From the NCBI RefSeq assembly GCF_003387615.1, contig NZ_QUNS01000008.1, positions 62,423 to 126,422 of the forward strand: a DNA stretch of 64,000 nucleotides, read 5' to 3'. Below, piece by piece: positions 18,151 to 25,915 of this stretch. The position numbers and the translations under genes are program-made. Under the pieces are notes generated by a model. It did not search any database. It worked only from the letters and a program-made list of their open reading frames with translations, and had not been told where the DNA came from. This DNA is from Tenacibaculum gallaicum (lineage in GTDB: Bacteria > Bacteroidota > Bacteroidia > Flavobacteriales > Flavobacteriaceae). Position 1 is the first letter of the stretch, and each line of letters begins with the position of its first letter.

Positions 18151-18789
18151 CTAGTTACTATTTAACATATCAAGTATAATAGGCTTTAACCCACTAAAGA
18201 AGAATTCAACCGCAATTACCATAACTATAAGCCCCATTAACCTCATCATAACATTTATACCAGTTTGCCCCAGTATTTTAATGATTTTTGAGGAGCTATA
18301 TAAAATTAGGTATGTTGCTACAATTACTAAAAAAGCAGCAATGATTAATGCCAGTTTCATTTCAAAAGATTTAGCATATTCCATCATCACAATAGCATTG
18401 GTTAAGGCACCTGGACCACAAATCATTGGTATTGCTAATGGAGTAACAGAAATGTCGTTAACATATGTTTTAACTTCAGAGCTACTTAGTTTTACTTTCC
18501 CTAATCTTGCTTGAAGCATATCCATACCCATTAAAAAGAAAATTACTCCACCAACAACTCTAAAGCTGTTTACAGAGATTCCAAAAAAGTTAAATAACAG
18601 TTGACCAGAGAAAGCAAAAATTAAGATAGTTATAAAACTAACTATGGAAGCTTTTTTTGCAGTTTGATTTCTGCTTTCCTTGTCTAAATCAGCTGTCATG
18701 GTCATGAAAATTGGCATAGTACCCAACGGGTTAATCAGGGTAAAAAATGAGGTAAAAGATAAAACGCCAAAAGTGATTATTTCGTTCAT
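18151..18789 (-). CDS. MarC family integral membrane protein
   Basis: A 212-residue protein with six hydrophobic segments. FTLINPLGTMPIFMTMT near residue 16 and VTPLAIPMICGPGALTNAIV near 114 are the paired NPxGxxP/IPxxxGPGA signatures of the MarC/UPF0056 family. Function is not established, although the name NAAT transporter is often attached. It starts 9 bases after the stop of the PLP enzyme gene on the same strand, so co-transcription is likely. Confidence 0.88.
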   Translation of the reverse strand: MNEIITFGVLSFTSFFTLINPLGTMPIFMTMTADLDKESRNQTAKKASIVSFITILIFAFSGQLLFNFFGISVNSFRVVGGVIFFLMGMDMLQARLGKVKLSSSEVKTYVNDISVTPLAIPMICGPGALTNAIVMMEYAKSFEMKLALIIAAFLVIVATYLILYSSSKIIKILGQTGINVMMRLMGLIVMVIAVEFFFSGLKPIILDMLNSN

Positions 18790-18798
18790 AGTTCTAGG

Positions 18799-19998
18799 TT
18801 AAAGTATGTCAATTTCTTTCATACAGGCATTTATCATTTGATAAGTGCGTTCTATATCGTTATCTAACCCGATAGAAAAACGAATCAATCCATCAGTAAG
18901 TCCCATTTTTTTCTGCTCACCTAAAGGGATTTCTGATGAGGTTGAAGTACCAGGAGCAGAGAATAAGGTTTTATAAAAACCTAAACTTACGGCCAAGTAA
19001 CCTAAGTTACGTTCTTGCATTAATTCCATTAAAGCATTTGCTTTATCTAAAGAGCCAACATCAATGGTTAATATTCCTCCAAAACCATATTCTTCATTCA
19101 TCATTGATTTGAAAGTTTTGTGTGAAGGGTGTGACTCTAATCCAGGGTATACAGTTTTTAATCCGTCAGCTTCAAATTTTTCAGCTAAATAACTGGCATT
19201 TTTGCTGTGCTGTTTTATGCGAATATGTAAAGTTCTCATGTTTTTTAAGATAGATGCAGCTCGCATTGAATCCATCGAAGCACCCAGTAACATACTAGCC
19301 CCATCAATCACACTTTTTTGAGAATTGATAAAATCTGTAGTTCCACAAATAACTCCTCCCATAGTATCTGAAGAACCGTTGATGAATTTTGTTAAGCTGT
19401 GAATAACAATATCAGCTCCCAACTGAGCTGGAGAAATTGATAGCGGAGAAAATGTATTGTCTACAACTAACTGTAAATTATATTTTTTAGCTAAGGTTGA
19501 TAGCGCTTTTATATCGGCAACCTCTAATAATGGGTTGCTTACTGTTTCACAGTATATCATTTTAGTTTTTTTTGTGATCGCTGCTTCAATTACATCTAGT
19601 TTTGTAATATCAACAAAGGAAGTTTGGATACCCATTCGAGGTGTAAAGTTTTTCAAAAAAGCATAAGTTCCCCCATAAATAGTTCTGCTTGAAACAATAT
19701 GGTCTCCAGTTTCACAGATTTGTAAGATGGTAGGAGTAATGGCTCCCATACCTGTTGCAGAAACATTAGCTGTCTCAGTTCCTTCCATAGCTGCTAAAGC
19801 TTCGGATAGGTATAAGTTTGAAGGAGATGAGTGACGAGAGTATAAATAACAACCATCCGTATTTCCTTCAAAAGTATCAAACATAGTTTTTGCTGATAAA
19901 AAAGTGTAAGTAGAAGAATCAGATATAGATGGGTTTACACCACCAAATTCTCCAAAATATTGTAGGTCTTGTATGTTGTTTGCAGGTTTAAATTTCAT
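18799..19998 (-). CDS. Cys/Met metabolism PLP-dependent enzyme (gamma-lyase/synthase family)
   Basis: A 399-residue fold-type I PLP enzyme. The Schiff-base lysine is Lys204 in HSLTKFINGSSD, the PLP-binding aspartate is in VVDNTFSPL near residue 180, and YSRHSSPSNLYLSEALAAME near 53 supplies the phosphate-binding tyrosine/arginine of the partner subunit. The family covers cystathionine gamma-synthase, gamma-lyases, methionine gamma-lyase and O-acetylhomoserine sulfhydrylase. The loop reads YGGTYAF, with Gly where methionine gamma-lyases carry their key Cys, so a strict methionine gamma-lyase is less likely. Divergence from an Lrp/AsnC gene is the arrangement seen for amino-acid catabolic enzymes. 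The exact substrate is not decided. Confidence 0.85.
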   Translation of the reverse strand: MKFKPANNIQDLQYFGEFGGVNPSISDSSTYTFLSAKTMFDTFEGNTDGCYLYSRHSSPSNLYLSEALAAMEGTETANVSATGMGAITPTILQICETGDHIVSSRTIYGGTYAFLKNFTPRMGIQTSFVDITKLDVIEAAITKKTKMIYCETVSNPLLEVADIKALSTLAKKYNLQLVVDNTFSPLSISPAQLGADIVIHSLTKFINGSSDTMGGVICGTTDFINSQKSVIDGASMLLGASMDSMRAASILKNMRTLHIRIKQHSKNASYLAEKFEADGLKTVYPGLESHPSHKTFKSMMNEEYGFGGILTIDVGSLDKANALMELMQERNLGYLAVSLGFYKTLFSAPGTSTSSEIPLGEQKKMGLTDGLIRFSIGLDNDIERTYQMINACMKEIDIL

Positions 19999-20027
19999 AT
20001 CTATTAAGGTTAATTATTAGTGACAAC

Positions 20028-20057
20028 TAAAGTTAGTTTTAATTGTTTAAAAATCAA
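20028..20057 (-). promoter_or_regulatory. Promoter of the PLP enzyme gene
   Basis: On the minus strand, TTG (20055-20057) is followed after 19 bases by TAACTTTA (20028-20035), one mismatch from TAnnTTTG. The spacing is ideal for the flavobacterial consensus. Confidence 0.5.
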
Positions 20058-20086
20058 TATAAAGTATAGTATCTAGATTTTTACAC

Positions 20087-20094
20087 TAATTTTG
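20087..20094 (+). promoter_or_regulatory. -7 element of the Lrp-family gene
   Basis: TAATTTTG matches TAnnTTTG. No clear -33 TTG lies upstream. The leader to the ATG at 20162 would be about 60 bases. The divergent PLP gene promoter lies 50 bases away, leaving room for an Lrp site over both. Confidence 0.4.
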
Positions 20095-20161
20095 TGTTTT
20101 TAATTAGTTTTTTATTAGGTGTTAAGTAGGAAATATATAATAAATACAGATTTTTTTTCAG

Positions 20162-20620
20162 ATGAAATTAGATAATATAGACAAGAAGCTATTAGGATTG
20201 CTTCAAGCAGATAGCAAACAAACTACAAAACAGCTTTCGCTACAATTGGGATTGTCTGTAACAGCTGTTTACGAGCGAATTAAGAAGTTAGAAAAAGAAA
20301 AAGTTATTAAGCAGTACGTTGCTTTAGTTAACAAGAACAAAATTGAAAAATCGTTTTTAGTTTTTTGTCATGTTCAGCTAGAGAAACATAATAAAGATTA
20401 TATAACTGTTTTTGAAAAAGAAGTTAATAGACTAGAAGAAGTAACTGAATGCTTCCACGTAAGTGGAGATTATGATTATATTTTAAAGGTTTATGTAAAG
20501 GATATGGATGCTTACAGAGACTTTATAGTAAATAAACTCACAGCGTTAAAACATGTAGGCAATACCCGAAGTGTTTTTACAATTGGTGAGGTGAAAAATT
20601 CAATAGCTATTGCGTTATAA
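20162..20620 (+). CDS. Lrp/AsnC family transcriptional regulator
   Basis: A 152-residue regulator with an N-terminal helix-turn-helix (LDNIDKKLLGLLQADSKQTT, then LSVTAVYERIKKLEKEKVI) and a C-terminal RAM ligand-binding domain (VTECFHVSGDYDYILKVYVK near residue 95). Such proteins form octamer-like assemblies and sense amino acids. It is transcribed away from the PLP gamma-lyase-family gene, so it is the prime candidate regulator of that enzyme, as MdeR is for methionine gamma-lyase in Pseudomonas. Its stop overlaps the convergent DUF4407 gene stop in the palindrome TTATAA. Confidence 0.92.
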   Translation: MKLDNIDKKLLGLLQADSKQTTKQLSLQLGLSVTAVYERIKKLEKEKVIKQYVALVNKNKIEKSFLVFCHVQLEKHNKDYITVFEKEVNRLEEVTECFHVSGDYDYILKVYVKDMDAYRDFIVNKLTALKHVGNTRSVFTIGEVKNSIAIAL

Positions 20621-21715
20621 AATATCCTGTTGATTTTTATAAAAAGTATCAGCTTGTAGTTTTAGTAAGTTACGAGCCATTTTTTGTTTGTAATTATATA
20701 GTTCTTCTTCAGTTTTTAAATCGGAATATACTTTATTGTTGAGGTTTTTATCGGTTTGTAGAATAGCTTCTCGCTGGTGTACTTGTTGTTGAATCCAAGT
20801 TTTTACTAATGACTCTTGATTTTCTAACTTATAATCGTACTCACTTTTTGAACTTATAAGTTTGGCGAAAATAGGAGCAGTTTCTATTGCTAAAAATAAT
20901 AGGAAGATAAAGAAAGAAGGTAGCCATGGCAATTTGTTTAAAGCATTCACACGAGCCATTAATCCATCAAAGTTAGAAATAATAGGCTGTGTTTTATTTT
21001 CAATTTCTTTTTGTAGCTGAGTTAAATTATTAATAGCATCTTCTTTAGTTTTAATTTTTTCATTGTTTAAAGCTTTTAATTGATCCAACTCAGCTAAGGC
21101 TGTATCATGTTTTTCACGTTTTTCTTTATAAACAGGACCTTTTCCTAGTAGTTTTGTTCCTTTTCTTCCTTCAGCCTCGGCAATATAAGTTTCGTATAAA
21201 GTATTTACTTCGTTTTCTTTAGTGGTAATTTCGTCTTTTAAAGCGGTGATTTCTGAATTATTTTTTTCTATTTCAGGAGTAAACTGTTGTGCAATCTGAG
21301 TTTTGTTATCAAGTGTCATCTGATTCTTTTCGGTCAATAGCACTTGATTGATTTCTTTTTCGAAAATCTTTAGTTCTAAAGGTTTAGAAATTACTACTGC
21401 TATAATCATAGCTAACAGTAACCTTGGTAGAACTTGTATAATTTCTTTCCGTTTCGAATTTCTTTTTTTGATGGTTGAAACAATGAATCTATCTAAGTTA
21501 AAGATAAGTAATCCCCAAATAATCCCGAAAAAAATAGCAGTATACATATTGTCAAAAACAGTATACAAAGCGTAAGCAGAGGCAATAGTCGCCATAAGTG
21601 CAGTGAAGAAAACTGTAGCACCAATACCCCCATATTTATTTTGCTCTCCATTAGCACATTTTTCGAGCAAATCTAAATCAGCTCCAGAACAAAGAAGGAA
21701 AAATCGTTTTAACAT
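20615..21715 (-). CDS. DUF4407 membrane protein
   Basis: A 366-residue protein with hydrophobic segments near residues 30-50, 57-75 and 95-112, a long Glu/Lys/Gln-rich coiled coil (residues ~125-255), and a further membrane segment near 265-285 (WLPSFFIFLLFLAIETAPIF). The opening CSGADLDLLEKC and the ETAPI motif after the coiled coil match the DUF4407 family, which is widespread in Bacteroidetes and has no known function. A mechanical or scaffolding role across the inner membrane is only a guess. The stop overlaps that of the convergent Lrp gene. Confidence 0.85.
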   Translation of the reverse strand: MLKRFFLLCSGADLDLLEKCANGEQNKYGGIGATVFFTALMATIASAYALYTVFDNMYTAIFFGIIWGLLIFNLDRFIVSTIKKRNSKRKEIIQVLPRLLLAMIIAVVISKPLELKIFEKEINQVLLTEKNQMTLDNKTQIAQQFTPEIEKNNSEITALKDEITTKENEVNTLYETYIAEAEGRKGTKLLGKGPVYKEKREKHDTALAELDQLKALNNEKIKTKEDAINNLTQLQKEIENKTQPIISNFDGLMARVNALNKLPWLPSFFIFLLFLAIETAPIFAKLISSKSEYDYKLENQESLVKTWIQQQVHQREAILQTDKNLNNKVYSDLKTEEELYNYKQKMARNLLKLQADTFYKNQQDIL

Positions 21716-21761
21716 ACAAAAAGCTTATAGTTTAATAACGAGTGATTTAAGTATTTGTTAC

Positions 21762-21788
21762 AAAAAAAGCCTCATTTAAGAGGCTTTT
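21762..21788 (-). terminator. Rho-independent terminator of the blaI-blaR1 unit
   Basis: AAAAGCCTC (21765-21773) pairs with GAGGCTTTT (21780-21788). On the minus strand the stem is followed by a run of T. It lies 10 bases beyond the end of the interrupted blaR1-like gene. Confidence 0.85.
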
Positions 21789-21798
21789 AACAAAGGAG

Positions 21799-23757
21799 TT
21801 AATTGTTTTTACTAGCTATATAAATAGCTCCTAATCCATCATTTTTTTTTACAACTTTAACTTTTTCGATGTTTTTTGGATTAATTTTATTCAATTCTAC
21901 CTTACTTATAGGTTTGTTGTCTAAATAATATTTTATATTTTTTGATGTGTGTCTAGATAGTTTGTTTATAGTTGTTTGTTTCTGGTTATTCTTTTTTTGT
22001 ATATACTTTTTAGTGTTTAACTGATATTGATATTCTTGTGGGAAACGTTTATTTCTTGCATTTTTATGAACAAAACTTCCAGAATAATTGAAAAAATCAG
22101 TGTTTTTATAATTATTTAAAACATTATTGTTAACTGCTTTTCCATCAATCCAAATAGAATATTTCTTAGTGTTTTTAAAATCTTGAAATAGTTTATTGGA
22201 TAAAGCTTTCTGTTTTAATTTAATTTGAGGTGGAGGTGGAATCATTTTCTTTTCTTCCTTAGTTAATTCTGATAATTTTTTAGAAATAATATTACCGTTA
22301 TTTGTAGTGTAGGTAAATGTTCCTTTTTTATGATTAACAATTCTTTTCAGTTTTGGTATTGAATCACTTTTTACTGATGTATGCTTTCTTTTATTATTAC
22401 TTAGTGGAGTAGGTGGTGGTGGAAGTAACTTTTTATCTTCTTTAGTTAATTCATTTTTTAACTTATAATAAGCCTTACCATTTTTCTTAAATCTAATGTA
22501 AGGACTATGTGGGTGTATAGGTCTCTTTACTCTTATTTTATCATTTTTTGATAAGTTAAAATATAAAGATCCTAACTTAGAAAACAGGTCTTTTAACTGC
22601 TTCTGTCTTTCGATATTACTTTTAATATAATGAGGCTTTTGATCTCTTAGTTCTTCGTAAATTTTGTTGAGTTTATTATAATTAGCAACTCTACTTTCCC
22701 AAACTTTAATTTTTTCACCGTTAGGTATGTTTATATTAAACGTGTCTTTTTTTTCAATGAAACTCTTTTTTAGAGAATTTACATCATTTAGTTTTTCTTT
22801 TATGTCTTCCAAAATGTATGTGTCGTTAGACTTTTGTTCTTTTGGGAGTTCATTTTGAATAATTTCAGAGTCTAATAACTCATTACTATTTTCATAGGCT
22901 TCTACTCTTTCAGCAAAAAGTAATGTAAACCCTGTTAATACTGGTATTACCGCCAGCTTCTTTAATAAGATTTTGGTGCGAGAACTTCGTTTTGTCATCA
23001 TTAATAATCTTTTTTTAGTTAATAAATAATTCAAATTACTGGCCAAGTAATAGTTGTTATTCCAAGCAGTTCTATTTAATAGTAAATATTGATACTTGGT
23101 AGTGTTTTTATGAGTTGTAATTACCTTGTTATCTGCTAAAAATTCGTGATTTAGTTTAATAGCTTTTTTAAGGAATATAAACGTCGGGTTTATCCAAAAA
23201 ATAACTTGTAAAAGTTCAATTAATAAAATATCAAATGTGTGCTTTTACAATGCATGTGTTAATTCGTGTGTATAGAGTTCGGTTTCAATTTTGTTTGAAT
23301 TGTATTCCTCTTTATTAATAAAAATGTAGTTCCAAAATGTATGAGGGCTAATAGCATCATCAACCAACACAAGCGTAGCTTTTTCTTTTTTAATTTTTTG
23401 ATGGTGTTTAATTTTGAGATAAATGCTCATCAGATTTTTTATAAAGCGAATCAAAAGAATCAAAGCAATTATTGTATAAGCAAAGGCTAGATATTGCATA
23501 TAATCTATTTCTTGTACTTGAGAAGTAACAATCTCTGTCGCCGTGTTACTGTCAATAACCAAGGGAACAAATAGTTCGGAAGCTTGCGAGGTAACTTCAA
23601 TATATATTTTATAAAGAGGTGCCAAAAATGAAAACACAACACTTCCCAATAGATAAAATCGATTGAATTGATGCATTTTTTCTCGCTCCAATATCAAATA
23701 ATAAAAAGTAAGAAGCAATGCTAAACAAAGTCCTGATTTTATTAAATAAGTTATCAT
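21799..23757 (-). pseudogene. BlaR1-like M56 metallopeptidase, interrupted by one in-frame stop
   Basis: Read through as one frame this would be 652 residues. The 5' part (23757-23245, 170 codons) has membrane helices at residues ~1-20, ~32-50 and ~92-112 and ends THELTHAL followed by TAA at 23245-23247. Translation past that stop continues in the same frame with KHTFDILLIELLQ, an FWINPTFIFLKKAI helix and the NHEFLADNKVI motif that always follows HELTH in M56 proteases. The usual residue at the stop is Gln, so a single CAA-to-TAA change explains it. The 3' part (23046-21799) has the TM segment LAVIPVLTGFTLLFA and a periplasmic region with two ELTKEEKK-PPPP repeats. It overlaps blaI by 1 base. 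A sequencing error or two separate polypeptides are alternatives. Confidence 0.82.
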
Positions 23758-24125
23758 TATTGTTGCTTTTTAATTTGATTATCAATTATCTTTTTTAACT
23801 CTTCTAATTCTGAAACTGTTAAATCTGTTTTTTCAGTGAAAAACGAAGCAAATTGACTTGCAGAATTATTAAAAAAGTTTTTAATCAATCCGTTTACGTG
23901 CTTTGAGAAATAATCTGATTTCTTCACTATAGGAAAATACTCTCTCGATTTTCCATATAGTTTGTAATCCACAAAACCTTTGTCTTTCATTCTTTTTAAT
24001 AAGGTAGCAACGGTGGTTGTTGCAGGTTTCGGTTCGGGAAATTCAGCTAATAGATCTTTCATAAAAGCTTTTTTTAGCTTCCATAAATATTGCATGACTT
24101 GTTCTTCGGTTTTAGATAATTGCAT
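23757..24125 (-). CDS. BlaI/MecI/CopY family repressor
   Basis: From the ATG at 24125 the protein is 122 residues (MQLSKTEEQVMQYLWKLKKA), the normal family size; the open frame runs upstream to 24203 but would cover the operator and terminator, so that start is rejected. Residues 1-75 are the winged helix, with ATTTVATLLKRMKDKGFVDY as the recognition region, and the C-terminal helices dimerise. These repressors are cleaved when a BlaR1-type protease senses a signal. The partner protease gene overlaps its stop by one base (TAATG), but it carries a premature stop, so the repressor may be locked on. A matching operator stands upstream. Confidence 0.92.
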   Translation of the reverse strand: MQLSKTEEQVMQYLWKLKKAFMKDLLAEFPEPKPATTTVATLLKRMKDKGFVDYKLYGKSREYFPIVKKSDYFSKHVNGLIKNFFNNSASQFASFFTEKTDLTVSELEELKKIIDNQIKKQQ

Positions 24126-24161
24126 CTCTACATAATTAGAATTAACTCTACAAATGTAGAG
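24126..24161 (-). promoter_or_regulatory. BlaI/CopY-type operator over the blaI promoter
   Basis: The inverted repeat CTCTACA-AA-TGTAGAG (24146-24161) contains the BlaI/CopY consensus TACAnnTGTA exactly. On the minus strand it includes TACATTTG, a -7 promoter element, so repressor binding would block transcription of its own operon. A further half-site, CTCTACA (24126-24132), lies exactly 20 bases away, next to the blaI start codon. Confidence 0.7.
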
Positions 24162-24174
24162 GGTGGGAAATAAT

Positions 24175-24213
24175 ATAAAAAAATAGCCTTGTGTAGAAAA
24201 CAAGGCTATTTTA
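24175..24213 (-). terminator. Rho-independent terminator of the dipeptidase gene
   Basis: AAATAGCCTTG (24181-24191) pairs with CAAGGCTATTT (24201-24211), and on the minus strand the stem is followed by a run of T. It isolates the M20 gene from the blaI promoter. Confidence 0.85.
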
Positions 24214-24233
24214 TTGATGTTGTTAAGTGTAAA

Positions 24234-25622
24234 TTATTTTGATAATTCAGTGAAATATTGATAGAAATACGGAATGGTTTCTATTCCTTTTAAGTAATTC
24301 CATACACCAAAATGTTCGTTTGGAGAGTGAATTGCATCAGAATTTAATCCGAATCCCATTAAAATAGTTTTACTCTTTAATTCTTGTTCAAATAAAGCAA
24401 CGATAGGAATACTTCCACCACTACGTTGTGGAATAGGAGTAACGCCAAACGTTTCTTGGTAGGCTTTGCTTGCAGCTTGATACCCAATATTATCAATCGG
24501 AGTTACATATCCTTGCCCTCCATGATGTGGTTTTACTTCTACTTTTACCGATTTTGGAGCAATGCTTTCAAAATGCTTTTTGAACAATTCCGTAATTTCT
24601 TTCCACTCTTGTCCTGGTACTAAACGCATTGATATTTTTGCATAAGCTTTAGAAGCAATTACCGTTTTGGCTCCTTCACCAGTATATCCGCCCCAAATTC
24701 CGTTAACATCTAAAGTAGGACGGATAGAGTTACGTTCGTTAGTAGTATAACTAGCTTCTCCGTGAACATCATCAATATCTAAAGCAGCTTTATAGTCGTC
24801 TAATGAGAATGGAGCTTTCGCCATTTCATCACGCTCTTCACGAGATAACTCTTCTACTTTATCATAAAATCCTGGAATGGTAATATGATTGTTTTCATCG
24901 TGTAATGAAGCAATCATTTGTGTTAAAATATTGATTGGATTCGCCACAGCACCACCATATAAACCGGAATGTAAATCTCTGTTAGGTCCTGTTACTTCTA
25001 CTTCAACATAACTCAATCCACGTAAACCAGTGGTGATTGATGGAATGTCATTAGCAATCATTCCTGTATCAGAAATTAAAATAACATCGTTGGCTAGCTT
25101 TTCTCTATTTCTAGGTACAAACCATGCTAAACTTTCAGAACCTACTTCTTCTTCACCTTCAATCATAAATTTCACATTACAAGGTAAGTTTCCTGTATGT
25201 GTCATGTATTCTAATGCTTTTACATGCATATACATTTGTCCTTTGTCATCACAAGCACCACGAGCAAAAATAGCTCCTTCAGGGTGTATGTCTGTTTTTT
25301 TAATAACTGGCTCAAAAGGAGGAGAAGTCCATAAATCGATAGGGTCAGCAGGTTGTACATCGTAATGACCATAAACTAATACAGTAGGTAAGTTTGGATC
25401 TACTATTTTTTCTCCATATACGATAGGATATCCAGGAGTTTCGCAAATCTCTACTTTATCACACCCTGCTTTTTCTAAACTATCTTTAATGGTATCAGCA
25501 GTATTTAATACATCTTGATTATAGGCAGGGTCAGCGCTTACTGATGGAATTTTTAATAAATCGATAAGCTCATTAATAAAACGATCTTTATGTTGAGCTA
25601 TGTAATCTTTTACGTTTTGCAT
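24234..25622 (-). CDS. M20 family dipeptidase
   Basis: A 462-residue cytosolic zinc dipeptidase of the M20 (carnosinase/PepV-like) group. Metal-binding motifs are clear: VLVYGHYDVQPADP near residue 80, GACDDKGQMYMHV near 118, IEGEEEVGSESL near 148, and a late histidine in GLNSDAIHSPNEHFG. A dimerisation lid domain separates the two halves of the catalytic domain. The start is set at the ATG at 25622 (MQNVKDYIAQHKDRF); the open frame reaches 25709 but would run into the tRNA-Leu promoter region. It is probably monocistronic, with its own terminator. Confidence 0.93.
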   Translation of the reverse strand: MQNVKDYIAQHKDRFINELIDLLKIPSVSADPAYNQDVLNTADTIKDSLEKAGCDKVEICETPGYPIVYGEKIVDPNLPTVLVYGHYDVQPADPIDLWTSPPFEPVIKKTDIHPEGAIFARGACDDKGQMYMHVKALEYMTHTGNLPCNVKFMIEGEEEVGSESLAWFVPRNREKLANDVILISDTGMIANDIPSITTGLRGLSYVEVEVTGPNRDLHSGLYGGAVANPINILTQMIASLHDENNHITIPGFYDKVEELSREERDEMAKAPFSLDDYKAALDIDDVHGEASYTTNERNSIRPTLDVNGIWGGYTGEGAKTVIASKAYAKISMRLVPGQEWKEITELFKKHFESIAPKSVKVEVKPHHGGQGYVTPIDNIGYQAASKAYQETFGVTPIPQRSGGSIPIVALFEQELKSKTILMGFGLNSDAIHSPNEHFGVWNYLKGIETIPYFYQYFTELSK

Positions 25623-25672
25623 GTGTTGTATATTAATTAGCATCAAAAATAAGAAAAATAGTATACTTCTTC

Positions 25673-25702
25673 TTTGTAGTTTACAAGTATTGTTTATATT
25701 TG
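25673..25702 (+). promoter_or_regulatory. Promoter of tRNA-Leu
   Basis: TTTG (25673-25676), an 18-base spacer and TATATTTG (25695-25702) fit the flavobacterial -33/-7 consensus very well. The tRNA begins 21 bases after the -7 box. Confidence 0.75.
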
Positions 25703-25723
25703 CATCCACAAATTCAGAAGTAC

Positions 25724-25805
25724 GCGGGCGTGGTGGAATTGGTAGACACGCTAGACTTAGGATCTAGTGCCGTGAGGTGTGAGAGTTCGAGTCTCTCCGC
25801 CCGTA
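25724..25805 (+). tRNA. tRNA-Leu (anticodon UAG)
   Basis: The cloverleaf is complete: acceptor GCGGGCG pairs with CGCCCGT (one G-U end pair), the D-loop has GGTAGACACG, the anticodon arm is CTAGA-CTTAGGA-TCTAG with anticodon TAG, there is a long variable arm typical of class II tRNAs, and the T arm carries GTTCGAGTC. The 3' CCA is not encoded. It reads CUA codons, and CUG by wobble. Confidence 0.97.
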
Positions 25806-25818
25806 CTTATTTAAAAAT

Positions 25819-25874
25819 AAAAACCTTAATTCGTATAGAGTTAAGGTTTTTTCGTATAGAGTTAAGGTTTTTTT
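25819..25874. terminator. Bidirectional terminator with duplicated right arm
   Basis: AAAAACCTTAA (25819-25829) pairs with TTAAGGTTTTT (25841-25851). A 21-base unit, TTCGTATAGAGTTAAGGTTTT, occurs twice head to tail (25830-25850 and 25851-25871), giving a second possible right arm. It ends the tRNA on the plus strand and can also serve the convergent TlpA-like gene. Confidence 0.75.
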
Positions 25875-25915
25875 GATTTTGAAATTTTGTTTTTCAATTG
25901 TTTGTTGTTTGAAAA

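Noticed and set aside
21799-23046. A stand-alone gene for the downstream half of the blaR1-like frame
   Set aside because: Same frame as the upstream M56 half, and the intervening codons encode the expected M56 continuation, so it is the 3' part of an interrupted gene.
25622-25709. Longer N-terminus for the M20 dipeptidase
   Set aside because: The added 29 residues look hydrophobic and signal-like, but the stretch overlaps the tRNA-Leu promoter and cytosolic M20 dipeptidases begin at the MQNVKDYI position.
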